Assembly: GCF_001571045.1 (NCBI RefSeq)
Contig: NZ_BCSV01000001.1
Span: forward strand, 496,001-560,000
Origin: Curtobacterium ammoniigenes NBRC 101786
GTDB taxonomy: Bacteria > Actinomycetota > Actinomycetes > Actinomycetales > Microbacteriaceae
Direction of reading: 5' to 3'
DNA length: 64,000 bases
Part shown: positions 9,598 through 18,900 of the stretch, one piece after another
How positions within the stretch are numbered: position 1 is the stretch's first letter
Layout of the letters: each line of letters begins with the position of its first letter
Position numbers and translations under genes: made by a program
The notes under the pieces: generated by a model
What the model saw: the letters and a program-made list of their open reading frames with translations, nothing else
The model's database searches: none
Told to the model about the DNA's origin: nothing

Positions 9598-9652
9598 GTT
9601 CCGCTCCGCGTTGCCCCTATCGTTCAAGCACGGGTTCCGGCGCTCGGGCTGT

Positions 9653-9666
9653 CGAACCCGGGTTCG
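9653..9666. repeat. 14-bp perfect palindrome upstream of rsfS
   Basis: CGAACCCGGGTTCG is a perfect palindrome about 60 bases before rsfS and six bases before a possible -10 element TATCAT (9673-9678). The position is compatible with an operator, but no regulator is implied by the sequence. Confidence 0.4.
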
Positions 9667-9725
9667 GGCGCTTATCATTGCCTCCCACCCGGTCGAACAG
9701 AACCGGGCAGACCGAAAGGAACCGC

Positions 9726-10094
9726 GTGGCCGCTTCCGCTCGCGCACTCGAACTCGTCCATCTCGCAGCGACCGCTGCGGATGACAAGCAGGCAGACGAC
9801 ATCGTCGCGCTGGATGTCTCCGGACCGCTCCCGCTGACGGATGCGTTCCTCCTCGCGAGCGGTCGCAACGAGCGCAACGTCCTCGCTATCGCGGACGGCA
9901 TCGAGGAGCGACTCCTTGAGGCTGGCGCGAAGCCATTGCGCCGGGAAGGCCGCACCGAAGGGCGCTGGGTTCTGCTCGATTTCGGTGACCTCGTCGTCCA
10001 CGTGTTCCACGATGAGGACCGCCAGTACTACTCGCTTGAGCGACTCTGGTCCGACTGCCCGGCTATTCCCCTCCAGGTCGCAGTCGAGCAGTAA
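9726..10094 (+). CDS. rsfS: Ribosome silencing factor RsfS
   Basis: The 122-residue product belongs to the RsfS/Iojap family: LELVHLAATAADDKQADDIV, ALDVSGPLPLTDAFLLASG, GRWVLLDFGDLVVHVFHD and YYSLERLWSDCP are all typical. RsfS binds L14 on the 50S subunit and blocks subunit joining in slow growth or starvation. GTG at 9726 is chosen over upstream codons because GAAAGGA lies six bases before it and family similarity begins there. The gene ends the nadD-type cluster and precedes tRNA-Ala. Confidence 0.95.
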   Translation: MAASARALELVHLAATAADDKQADDIVALDVSGPLPLTDAFLLASGRNERNVLAIADGIEERLLEAGAKPLRREGRTEGRWVLLDFGDLVVHVFHDEDRQYYSLERLWSDCPAIPLQVAVEQ

Positions 10095-10217
10095 TCACCG
10101 GCGTGACGCGCAGCGTCGAGCGGTCCCGCTCGTCTCAGGAGGCGACGCGAATGGTGTATGTTTGACGGGTGCTTCCGACGGGAGCATCCAACTCGCCGGT
10201 CTTCCGATCGGCGGTTC

Positions 10218-10290
10218 GGGTCTGTGGCGCAGCTGGTAGCGCACCTGCATGGCATGCAGGGGGTCAGGGGTTCGAGTCCCCTCAGATCCA
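10218..10290 (+). tRNA. tRNA-Ala, anticodon GGC
   Basis: The cloverleaf is complete. The acceptor stem GGGTCTG pairs with CAGATCC (one G-U). The anticodon stem CCTGC/GCAGG encloses the seven-base loop ATGGCAT with anticodon GGC. The T arm is AGGGG-TTCGAGT-CCCCT. The discriminator base is A and CCA is not encoded. It decodes GCC/GCU alanine codons. Confidence 0.95.
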
Positions 10291-10331
10291 CACTGTTTGG
10301 ACATCTGGTTCGGACGAGTCGCGAGACGTGC

Positions 10332-10356
10332 AGCCCTTGGCCTTCGGCCGGGGGCT
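10332..10356 (+). terminator. Hairpin downstream of tRNA-Ala
   Basis: An 11-bp stem (two G-U pairs) with a TTC loop forms between 10332-10342 and 10346-10356, about 40 bases after the tRNA. A short pyrimidine run follows. It is a plausible terminator for the tRNA transcript. Confidence 0.5.
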
Positions 10357-10451
10357 TCTGCCGTTGTGGTCGAAGAAGACCTGCGTTGGTCCAGGAGGGC
10401 CTGTCTCATCGGGGTATCGGTGTCGGTGACCTCGCGAGGATTCGGTATCGA

Positions 10452-10457
10452 TACCCT
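10452..10457 (+). promoter_or_regulatory. -10 element of a probable leaderless promoter (aldose epimerase gene)
   Basis: TACCCT ends six bases before the ATG at 10464; no ribosome binding site lies between them. Confidence 0.5.
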
Positions 10458-10463
10458 GGCTTC

Positions 10464-11405
10464 ATGACTGATCGCGCCCGCGCTCCTCGCTCCGGAACGC
10501 AGCTCTCCATTGCCGCCGCGGGGTACACGGCCGCAATCGCCACTGTGGGCGCAACACTGCGCGCGCTCGAGCACGACGGACGAGCGCTCATCACGACGTT
10601 CGATGCCGACGAGGTGCGCCCGGTCTTCCGGGGTGCCGTCCTGGCTCCGTGGCCGAATCGGGTGGTCGATGGCCGCTACCGCTTCGACGGTGCGGAGTAC
10701 GAGCTTGCACTCACGGAGCCGACGCGCGGGCACGCGCTGCATGGTCTCGTTGCGTGGCAGGACTTCGATGTCGACGTCGCCGATCCGGACCATGTGCGGC
10801 TGAGCACCACCATCGCGGCCCGCGACAGCTATCCGTTCCAAGTGCTCGTCACGGTCGATTACCGCGTCGATGCGGACGGCTTCCACACGACCATCACCGG
10901 GACGAACCTCGGTTCCGATGCGGCTCCGTGGGGCACCGGCCCGCACCCGTACGTCGTGGCGGGCGAGGGCAGCGTCGACGACTGGACGGTGCACATCCCC
11001 GCAGATCTCGTCCTCGACGTCACACCCGATCGGCTCATTCCGATCGATCTCGTCGATCCGTCGGTCGTCGCCCATGGCGAGCTCGACCTGCGCGAGCCGG
11101 CGCGCATCGGCCCCCGGTTCATCGACCACGCGTACAGCGGGCTGCGCCGAGATGACGAGGGAGACGCGACGATCACCGTTCGTGCCGACGACGGCCACGG
11201 GGTCGCCGTGCGATTCGGGCCGACATGCGAGTGGGTCCAGGTCCACACCGCCGACCACGTCAACCCCGATTACCATCGGCGCGGCCTCGCGGTCGAGCCG
11301 ATGACGTGCGCACCGGACGCGTTCAACACCGGCAGCGACCGGGGTCTCGTCGTCCTGCAGCCGGGCGACGCGCACGACGCGTCCTGGACGATCGCAGCGA
11401 TCTGA
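10464..11405 (+). CDS. Aldose 1-epimerase family protein
   Basis: The 313-residue product has the galactose-mutarotase-like fold sequence pattern: AAGYTAAIATVGATLRAL, VLAPWPNRVVDGRY, RGHALHGLV (catalytic histidine region), WGTGPHPYVV (second histidine) and a C-terminal VEPMTCAPDAFN carrying the catalytic glutamate. Family members interconvert alpha and beta anomers of free hexoses. The substrate cannot be told from sequence. The ATG at 10464 is preferred because similarity starts there and a -10 element lies six bases upstream; the frame is open further up, into the tRNA. Confidence 0.9.
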   Translation: MTDRARAPRSGTQLSIAAAGYTAAIATVGATLRALEHDGRALITTFDADEVRPVFRGAVLAPWPNRVVDGRYRFDGAEYELALTEPTRGHALHGLVAWQDFDVDVADPDHVRLSTTIAARDSYPFQVLVTVDYRVDADGFHTTITGTNLGSDAAPWGTGPHPYVVAGEGSVDDWTVHIPADLVLDVTPDRLIPIDLVDPSVVAHGELDLREPARIGPRFIDHAYSGLRRDDEGDATITVRADDGHGVAVRFGPTCEWVQVHTADHVNPDYHRRGLAVEPMTCAPDAFNTGSDRGLVVLQPGDAHDASWTIAAI

Positions 11406-11443
11406 CCGAAGCCACGGCCGACGGCCCACCGGTGGTGTTCCCC

Positions 11444-13123
11444 ATGAACCACGCATCGCTGCGGTCGCGATGTCTCCGCGACGCGGCACCCGCTTCGGCA
11501 GAAACCGGGCTCGACGGTGTCGATCCGGCGGCGATCGTGGCGGCTGTACCGACCGAACTGGACGTCATCTGGCTGGACTCCGGCGCTGAGGACCACCAGG
11601 ACCCTGCGGTGCGGAGCCGCGCACGATGGTCGATCGTGGGGTTCGCTGACGGGCCGTTCGGTGCGGCGTTGGTCCATGCGGACCGCAGAGCGGTCGTGAC
11701 GGTCCAGCCGGCAGCCGAGCGGTGGTTCGGGTCGATCGGACGATCGAGCAGTGGCATCTTCGACTCCCTCGCCGCGGTTGTCGCGGCGGCGCCGCGCATC
11801 GCCGACGGCGGAGTCGATGCACAGCCGGCGATCCCGGATTGCCCGTTCGCATTGGGATGGGTCGGCTACCTCGGCTACGAGTGCGGGCGTGAGGGCGACG
11901 GGCCGGACCGTTCGGCGTCGACACCGGATCTCAGCCTCCGGTTCATTGACCGTGCGATCATCGTCGACCACCTGCGGGGGAGTGTGTGGGGGCTGACGCT
12001 CGCCGTCGATGCGGAGCCGGAGGCGACGCGTGCGAACGAGCGCTGGCTTGCGTCGCTTCCCGACCCACTCGACATTGCGCGCGTGTCGGTATCGGAGGAG
12101 GGGCGGCGCGGGGCGGTCTTGGACGGAGGACGGCACGGGGCGGTCCGTCTCGAACGTTCCGCGGCGACGGCGACGCCGATGGCGATCGGATCGGTTCGCC
12201 GCACGGAGTACGAGCGGGCGGTCGAGGTCTGCCGATCCGAGATCCGCTCCGGCTCAGCGTTCCAGGTGTGCCTGACCACGTCGTTCCATCTGGAGTCCGG
12301 GCAGGAGGCGAGCAGCGCCTCCGGTGCGAATTCGGATCCGAATCCGGATCCGAATCCGAATCCGAATGCGGATGCGGACGCGGATGCTGATCCCATCGAC
12401 GCGGCGCTTGCCGACTACCTGCGGATGCGAGACGGGGCGCCGGTGCCGTTCGGTGCGTATGTCCGGCTCGGATCCGTGCGCCTCGCGAGCCGATCGCCGG
12501 AACGCTTCCTCCGAGTGGATCCGGACGGCTCGGTCATGGCTGAGCCCATCAAAGGCACGAGTGCGCGCAGCGATGATCCGCGCACCGACGCCGCTCGGCG
12601 TGCTGCGCTGGCGATGAACGCCAAGGAACGCGCCGAGAACGTGATGATCGTGGACCTGGTGCGCAATGACGTCCAGCGGTCCGCGCTGCCGGGCAGTGTC
12701 ACCGTCGAGCGGTTGTGCGCGGTGGAAACCTACCCGACCGTGCATCAGCTGGTATCGACGGTCGTCGGGACGCGACTGCCGAACCTCACGTCTATCGACG
12801 TCGTTCGGAACGCGTTCCCGCCCGGGTCGATGACCGGAGCGCCGAAGCCGAGCGCCATGGCGATCATCGACCGCCTAGAGGGTGCGCCGCGGGGTCCGTA
12901 CGCCGGCGCTCTCGGGTACTTCTCGCTCTCCGGCCACGTGGATCTCGCGGTTGCGATTCGCACGCTGGTCACCGTCGTGGATGCGCAGGGCGTGGTGGTC
13001 ACACGGTCCCTCGGTGCTGGGGGTGCGATCACGTGGCCGTCCGACGCGGCAGCGGAGGCGGAGGAGGTCGTCGGCAAAACGGCATCCGTGCTTGGCCCGC
13101 TGGGGTATGCCGTCTCGTGGTGA
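11444..13123 (+). CDS. pabB: Aminodeoxychorismate synthase component I
   Basis: The 559-residue product is a chorismate-utilising enzyme. The C-terminal half carries EPIKGTSARS, whose lysine marks PabB rather than TrpE, then KERAENVMIVDLVRNDVQ, VHQLVSTVVG and FPPGSMTGAPKPSAM. It makes 4-amino-4-deoxychorismate for folate synthesis, normally using ammonia from PabA; no pabA is in the window. A low-complexity insert of Asp-Pro-Asn-Pro and Ala-Asp repeats near residues 295-317 interrupts the enzyme between the N-terminal lobe and the chorismate-binding core. GTG codons at 11432 and 11435 are alternative starts. A candidate partner lyase gene lies at 32651-33541. Confidence 0.93.
   Translation: MNHASLRSRCLRDAAPASAETGLDGVDPAAIVAAVPTELDVIWLDSGAEDHQDPAVRSRARWSIVGFADGPFGAALVHADRRAVVTVQPAAERWFGSIGRSSSGIFDSLAAVVAAAPRIADGGVDAQPAIPDCPFALGWVGYLGYECGREGDGPDRSASTPDLSLRFIDRAIIVDHLRGSVWGLTLAVDAEPEATRANERWLASLPDPLDIARVSVSEEGRRGAVLDGGRHGAVRLERSAATATPMAIGSVRRTEYERAVEVCRSEIRSGSAFQVCLTTSFHLESGQEASSASGANSDPNPDPNPNPNADADADADPIDAALADYLRMRDGAPVPFGAYVRLGSVRLASRSPERFLRVDPDGSVMAEPIKGTSARSDDPRTDAARRAALAMNAKERAENVMIVDLVRNDVQRSALPGSVTVERLCAVETYPTVHQLVSTVVGTRLPNLTSIDVVRNAFPPGSMTGAPKPSAMAIIDRLEGAPRGPYAGALGYFSLSGHVDLAVAIRTLVTVVDAQGVVVTRSLGAGGAITWPSDAAAEAEEVVGKTASVLGPLGYAVSW
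12331..12393 (+). repeat. Hexanucleotide repeat tract inside pabB
   Basis: Units of CCGAAT/CCGGAT and then GCGGAT/GCGGAC recur in tandem, encoding alternating Pro-Asn/Pro-Asp and Ala-Asp. Because the unit is six bases, changes in copy number keep the frame. Confidence 0.85.
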
Positions 13124-13180
13124 GCGGTCGCGCCGCAGGTCGGTGTGGCAGCGCCGCGCGTCCTGACGTACACTCCAGGT

Positions 13181-13196
13181 TCGAACACACATTCGA
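13181..13196. promoter_or_regulatory. LexA (SOS) box before the DUF6504-like gene
   Basis: TCGAACACACATTCGA matches the actinobacterial LexA operator TCGAAC-N4-GTTCGA with one mismatch, and extends symmetrically to TTCGAA at both ends. It lies 15 bases before the GTG start of the next gene and just after a possible -10 element TACACT (13169-13174). Confidence 0.85.
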
Positions 13197-13210
13197 ATCT
13201 GGAGGCCGTG

Positions 13211-13486
13211 GTGCAGACGATCGAGCGAGTGCGGATCACGCGTTCCCCAGCGGGTATCCCCACTGCGATGCTGCTGCATGGTGAGCGGTTCCGAGTCACG
13301 GATCGCCCTACTCGCTGGTCGGGGCGTGGTGACTCGTGGGATTTCGGCCCGGTAGAACCCCGAGAATCCGGGGATCTGGCCCTGTGGCGGTTCCAAGCGA
13401 CGCCAGTGTCGGGTGTCGGTGCGAGCATCGTCGTCGATGTGATCGACACACCGCATGGGTGGATGCTCCTCGGGCTCGTTCATTGA
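13211..13486 (+). CDS. DUF6504-like small protein of the SOS mutasome block
   Basis: This 91-residue protein contains GIPTAMLLHGERFRVTDRP and a Trp-rich middle (RWSGRGDSWDFG, LALWRFQA), then DVIDTPHGWMLLGLVH. Length and pattern fit small proteins annotated DUF6504, found beside imuA/imuB/dnaE2 in actinobacteria; this match is from memory and was not searched. GTG at 13211 is chosen because GGAGG lies five bases before it. It has its own LexA box and precedes imuA by 93 bases. Its presence in the SOS block suggests a mutasome-related role, which is inference. Confidence 0.75.
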   Translation: MQTIERVRITRSPAGIPTAMLLHGERFRVTDRPTRWSGRGDSWDFGPVEPRESGDLALWRFQATPVSGVGASIVVDVIDTPHGWMLLGLVH

Positions 13487-13544
13487 GCGGCCCGGAGGCA
13501 CGGGCTCGCTCGGTCCCGAATGCACTGCTGAATGTCAGTGCCGG

Positions 13545-13573
13545 TTGACATGATCGAACACATGTTCGAATAT
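13545..13573 (+). promoter_or_regulatory. LexA-controlled promoter of imuA-imuB-dnaE2
   Basis: A perfect TTGACA (-35, 13545-13550) and GAATAT (-10, 13568-13573) are 17 bases apart. A perfect LexA box, TCGAACACATGTTCGA at 13554-13569, fills the spacer, so bound LexA would exclude RNA polymerase. The -10 element ends six bases before the imuA ATG, predicting a leaderless transcript. Confidence 0.92.
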
Positions 13574-13579
13574 GAGGGC

Positions 13580-14389
13580 ATGGTCACTGCTCCAGCATCA
13601 CGCCGCATGGAGGGCCGCCGGGGCACGTCCGATGTGCAGCGGAGCGGTGATTCGAGCGGGCCCCAGCACGACGCAGTCGGTGAGGCCCGTGCCGCGCTGG
13701 AACGCATCACGGCGCTCCGCGCCCGCATGGCGGACATGGAGGACACCCGGGTCGACACCGGCGCGTTGCCGACCATGGCGGCGGTGCAGCCGCTCCTGCC
13801 CGGCGGGGCGATCCGATCGGGGGCCGTGTACTCGGTGCAGGATTCGTTGCTCCTCGTCTCCGCGATGATGCAGGCCGTCTCCGCAGCGGGATCGTGGTGC
13901 GCGGTGGTCGGTGAGCCGTCGTTCGGCATCGAGTCGGCGCACGCCGTCGGCATCGATCTCGAGCGTCTTGTCCTCGTGCCCGATCCGGGCGAGCGGTGGC
14001 TTGCCGTGGTGTCCGCGCTGGCCGATGTCGCCACGATCGTGGTCGCCCGCCCGCAGGGGCGTATCACCCCGGGTGATGCCAACCGCATCGCCGCTCGGCT
14101 TCGACAGCGCGGTGCCGCGTTGATCGCGCTGGGCGCATGGCCGGGCTCCGAGGTGACGCTCCGTGTCACGGAACGCAACTGGGATGGCATCGGTCATGGG
14201 TTCGGTTTCATCGGGGCCTGCCGAGCCACCGTCACGGCGAGTGGCCGTGCCGGTTCGATGCGCCCGATCCGACACGAGCTCATGCTGCCCGCGGCGGATG
14301 GCAGCATTCAGCAGGCCGCCCCTGCACGACAGCACGATCGTCCCCACCATGACACTCCGTCCGTCGTATCGATCGCTGTCGCATCATGA
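13580..14389 (+). CDS. imuA: ImuA-type RecA-like mutasome protein
   Basis: The 269-residue protein has a RecA-like core from about residue 70 (VQPLLPGGAIRSGAVYSV, WCAVVGEPSFGIESAHAVG, LVLVPDPGERWLAVVSALAD, TIVVARP), but the Walker A glycine-lysine pair is missing. That is typical of actinobacterial ImuA', which has lost ATP binding and acts as an adaptor for ImuB and DnaE2 in damage-induced mutagenesis. The ATG at 13580 is chosen because the promoter overlaps all upstream start codons. Its last four bases overlap imuB. Confidence 0.85.
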   Translation: MVTAPASRRMEGRRGTSDVQRSGDSSGPQHDAVGEARAALERITALRARMADMEDTRVDTGALPTMAAVQPLLPGGAIRSGAVYSVQDSLLLVSAMMQAVSAAGSWCAVVGEPSFGIESAHAVGIDLERLVLVPDPGERWLAVVSALADVATIVVARPQGRITPGDANRIAARLRQRGAALIALGAWPGSEVTLRVTERNWDGIGHGFGFIGACRATVTASGRAGSMRPIRHELMLPAADGSIQQAAPARQHDRPHHDTPSVVSIAVAS

Positions 14390-15963
14390 ACGCCGATCCC
14401 ACGCGAACCATCGTTCTCTGGTGTCCGGACTGGCCTGTTCTGGCTGCTACACGGGCATCCGGCGCTGATCCGGAGCGCCCATTCGCGCTCACCGCGTCCG
14501 GCCTGGTGCATGCCTGCTCGCGCGCAGCCCGGGCGGACGGCGTACGCCGCGGTCTGCGCATCCGCGAGGCACAGGCACGCTGCCCGGAACTCGTCGTCGA
14601 ACCATACGATCCCGCTGTCGACCATCGACAGTTCGAACCGGTGATCCGCGCGGTCGAAGCCGCGGTGCCCGGGGTGCAGCTCATCCGACCGGGCACTATC
14701 GCGGTCCGTTCCCGGGGGCCGGCCCGGTATTACGGCAGCGAACGGGCAGCGGCACTGACCCTCATCGGCATCGCGGACGATCATGGTGCACCAGCTGTCC
14801 GAGCAGGAGTCGCCGACACCCCGTTCGCGGCGGAGCTTGCCGCTCGCGCACGCAGCGCAGCCGCGGAGCCCGCCCCCGTCCGGATCGTTCCCGCAGGGGA
14901 GTCGGCAGCGTTCCTCGCACCGATGCCGCTGAGTGTTCTGGGCGATGCCGATCTCGCAACCGTGCTCGATCGCCTCGGTATCACCTCGCTGGGCGCATTC
15001 GCCGAACTGACCGATGAGCAGGTGCGCGACCGATTCGGGCCGACCGGTGTGTTCCTGCATCGACTCGCCGGCGGTCGAGATCCGCGGAGCGTGACCGCAC
15101 GTGCCGTGCCACCTGATCTGACGGTACGCGCTGTGTTCGAACCCCCGCTCGACCGTGCCGATCAAATCGCGTTCTCATTTCGGCAGCACGCCGACACATT
15201 CATGGACCGGCTGCATGCCGCACGGCTCGTCGCCACCGCTATTCGTGTCAGCGTTGTCGACGATGCCGGGCATCTCCTTGAGCGCACCTGGGCGCACCCG
15301 CGGGTGTTCGATGCCGTCGACATCATCGATCGGATTCGCTGGCAGCTCGACGGGGGCGGCGACCCGACCGGCCTTCACGCACCGGTCGTCGCTGTCGCGC
15401 TCGACGCGGACGCCGTCGACGATGTCGACAACCACGAACGCGGCCTGTGGGGTGGCGGACCGGATGAGCGCGTCCACCATGCTCTTGCACGCGTCCAAGG
15501 ACTCGTCGGTCATGACGGGGTCATCACCACCCGAATCGGTGGCGGGCGAATGCTCGCCGAGCGGATCATCCGGGTGCCATGGGGTGACACCCCGGTCGGC
15601 GGTGAGCGTGCGGTCGCCGTCGCGCGGGCCCGACCATGGCCCGGAAAGCTGCCTGGTCCGCCGCCATCCACCGTGCTCGATCGACCGCAGCCCGTGGATG
15701 TGGTCGATGCGCGCCAGCGCGCGATCACCGTGGACGAGCGCGGCATGCTGAGCGACACCCCGGCACGATTCCGTGCCGACGCCGATCGCGGCGGCCGGTT
15801 CCAAGAGATCACCGCCTGGGCCGGACCGTGGCCACTGGTCGTCCGATGGTGGGAGTCAGGGGGGCGCCGGCTCCACCGTCTGCAACTCGTCGATGCCGAC
15901 ACACGAGCGTGGTACCTCATGCTCGCCGACGGGCGATGGTGGGCCGAGGCGGTGGCGGGCTGA
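14386..15963 (+). CDS. imuB: ImuB, catalytically dead Y-family polymerase homologue
   Basis: The 525-residue protein has the Y-family layout (IVLWCPDWPVLAA at the start, ARADGVRRGLRIREAQARCP, SRGPARYYG, then finger/little-finger regions). The carboxylates of active DinB-type enzymes are replaced at both active-site motifs. ImuB is known to bridge the beta clamp, ImuA' and DnaE2 rather than synthesise DNA. At residues 351-356 it has ERGLWG where mycobacterial ImuB has a QLPLWG-type clamp-binding motif. A typical C-terminal ARPWPGKLPGP segment follows. Overlaps imuA and dnaE2 by a few bases at either end, so all three are translationally coupled. Confidence 0.92.
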   Translation: MNADPTRTIVLWCPDWPVLAATRASGADPERPFALTASGLVHACSRAARADGVRRGLRIREAQARCPELVVEPYDPAVDHRQFEPVIRAVEAAVPGVQLIRPGTIAVRSRGPARYYGSERAAALTLIGIADDHGAPAVRAGVADTPFAAELAARARSAAAEPAPVRIVPAGESAAFLAPMPLSVLGDADLATVLDRLGITSLGAFAELTDEQVRDRFGPTGVFLHRLAGGRDPRSVTARAVPPDLTVRAVFEPPLDRADQIAFSFRQHADTFMDRLHAARLVATAIRVSVVDDAGHLLERTWAHPRVFDAVDIIDRIRWQLDGGGDPTGLHAPVVAVALDADAVDDVDNHERGLWGGGPDERVHHALARVQGLVGHDGVITTRIGGGRMLAERIIRVPWGDTPVGGERAVAVARARPWPGKLPGPPPSTVLDRPQPVDVVDARQRAITVDERGMLSDTPARFRADADRGGRFQEITAWAGPWPLVVRWWESGGRRLHRLQLVDADTRAWYLMLADGRWWAEAVAG

Positions 15964-18900
15964 TGGGATACAGCAACCCGCCCATCTCATGGTCTGAGTT
16001 CGAACGCGCGCTCTCCGACCGTCGCGCCCCCGGTACCGCAACTCCTGGCGATGGCGGCGACAGTCCTGCTTGGTCCCGAAAGCGGGCGCCGTACGCGGCG
16101 CAGCCCCCCGGCCGTCTCGATGTTCACGAGGACGCCCCGCACGTGCCCTACGCGGAGCTGCACGCGCACTCCACCTTCAGCTTCCTCGACGGTGCCAGTC
16201 AGCCGGAGCACCTGTTCGAAGAAGCCGCTCGACTCGGACTGCACGGACTCGCGCTCACCGACCACGACGGCCTCTACGGTGCCGCCCGCATGGCAGAAGT
16301 CGCGGAGTCCTACCCCACGATGACCACCGTGTACGGCGCTGAACTCTCCCTGGGGTTGCGCGCGCCGCAGAACGGTGAACCAGATCCAGAGGGTCAGCAT
16401 CTGCTGATCCTCGCCCGCGGCCAAGACGGGTACCACCGGCTTGCCGGCGCTGTCACCAGTGCCCACCTTGCGGGCGGAGCCGAGAAGGGGCGCCCCGTCT
16501 ACGACCTCGATGACCTCGCTGCTCGAGCCGACGGCCACTGGCAGATCCTCACCGGCTGCCGCAAGGGAACCGTTCGCAGCGCGCTCGCTGCGGGCGGTCC
16601 CGATGCCGCTGCCACCGCCCTCCAGGAGTTGATCGATCGGTTTGGCACCGACCGTGTCACCGTCGAGCTGTTCGACCACGGCGATCCGATGGCGAGTGCG
16701 GCGAACGACGCACTCGCGGAGCTCGCCGACCGGCATCGGCTCGGCACCGTCGCCACGGGGGTGGTCCACTACGCCACCCCGGACCGATTCCCCATCGCGA
16801 CCGCGCTCGCCGCGGTCCGGGCACGCCGGGGCCTCGATGAGCTCGACGGCTGGCTTCCCGCGGCGAACACGGCGCACCTTCGCTCCGGCGCGGAGATGGC
16901 TCGACGATTCGACCGATATCCCGGTGCCGTTGCGCGCTCCGTCGCACTCGCCGACGAACTCGGGTTCCGCCTCCGCAGCGTCGCACCTGGCCTGCCCGAC
17001 CTCGACGTCCCTGCACCGCATACGCCGATGTCGTGGCTGCGAGAACTCGTCTGGGTCGGGGCCCGGCGCTTCTACCCAGGATCAGCCGACGGCGTCGACC
17101 CGTCGAAGCGTGCGCGCATCGAGCGCGAACTCGCCGTGATCGAGGAGAAGAACTTCCCCGGGTACTTCCTCATCGTCCGCGACATGGTACAGTACGCCCG
17201 CAGCCGGGGCATCCTCTGCCAAGGCCGTGGCTCGGCGGCGAACTCGGCCGTCTGCTACCTGCTCGAGATCACCGCTGTCGACTCGATCCGCTACGGACTT
17301 CCGTTCGAGCGCTTCCTGTCGAGCATGCGCGACGAAGAACCCGACATCGATGTCGACTTCGACGCAGACCGACGCGAAGAGGTGATTCAGTACGTCTACG
17401 CCAAGTACGGCCGGTTCAACGCCGCACAGGTCGCCAACGTCATCACCTACCGGCCGAAGGGCGCCGTCCGCGACATGGCGAAGGCCCTCGGACACAGCCC
17501 AGGGCAACAGGACGCCTGGTCCAAGCAGGTCGAACGATGGGGGTCGGTCATCGAAAGCGATGACCACGACATCCCCGATGCCGTCGTCGCGCTCGCCCGC
17601 AATGTCCTCGGTTTCCCGCGACATCTCGGTATCCACTCGGGCGGCATGGTGCTCACCGACCGGCCCGTCGGCGAGGTCGTCCCCATCGAGCACGCCCGAA
17701 TGGACGGGCGAACCGTGCTGCAGTGGGACAAGGACGACTGCGCCTACATGGGGCTCGTCAAGTTCGACATGCTCGGCCTCGGCATGCTCGCCGCGCTGCA
17801 GTACACGTTCGATCTCGCAGCGGAGCACTGCGGTGAACGCTGGGACATGCACTCCATGCCGAAAGAAGAGCAGGGCGTGTACGACCAGCTCTGCCGTGCC
17901 GACACCATCGGCGTGTTCCAGGTCGAGTCCCGCGCACAGATGGGCACGCTCCCTCGGCTGCTGCCCCGACGCTTCTACGACCTCGTGATCGAAGTCGCGC
18001 TCGTACGCCCCGGTCCCATCCAGGGCGGCGCCGTCCACCCGTACATCCGTCGTCGGACCGGCGAAGAGCCCATCACCTACCTGCACCCGTCACTCGAACC
18101 GGTCCTCGAACGCACCCTCGGCGTGCCGCTGTTCCAAGAGCAGCTCATGCAGATGGCGATGACCGTCGGAGGCTGCTCCGGCGAAGACGCCGACCAGCTC
18201 CGGCGCGCCATGGGATCGAAGCGTGGACTGGTGAAAATCGAGGCGCTCCGCGACAAGCTCTACCTTGGCATGGCGTCGAACGGCATCACCGGCGATGACG
18301 CCGACGCGATCTACGCGAAGATCCAAGCCTTCGCGAACTTCGGCTTCGCGGAGAGCCACTCCATCAGCTTCGCCCTCATCGTCTACGCCAGCGCGTGGAT
18401 GCGCCTCCACTACCCGGGCGCATTCCTCGCCGCGCTCTTGCGCGCCCAACCCATGGGGTTCTATTCGCCGCAGTCGCTCATCGCCGACGCCCGCCGGCAC
18501 GGCGTCACCGTGCTTCGACCGGACATTCTCGCCTCCGGCGTCGACGCGACGCTCGAACCGCTCGAACCGCTCGAGCCGCTCGACCCTGGGAACACCGCGC
18601 CTGCCGCCCGCGGACGCGACCAGTGCCTCCAGACCGAACAGCCGCCGGTCCTGCCATTCGATCGCGACGCCCCGTTCAGCACTGACGACCATCGCCGAGA
18701 CGGCGCATTCGCCGTCCGACTCGGACTCGCCGCCGTCACCTCCCTCGGACGACGAAGCGCCGAACGCATCGTCGCCGAGCGCACCGCGAACGGTCCCTTC
18801 ATCGACCTCGCCGACCTCGGCCGCCGTGTCGGACTCACCCGGGCGCAGATCGAAGCGCTCGCCGCGGCCGACGCGTTCGCCTCCATGGGCGTCGACCGCC

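Noticed and set aside
14386..15963. Active DinB-type translesion polymerase
   Set aside because: The catalytic carboxylates of the Y family are absent at both motifs and the gene is embedded between imuA and dnaE2.
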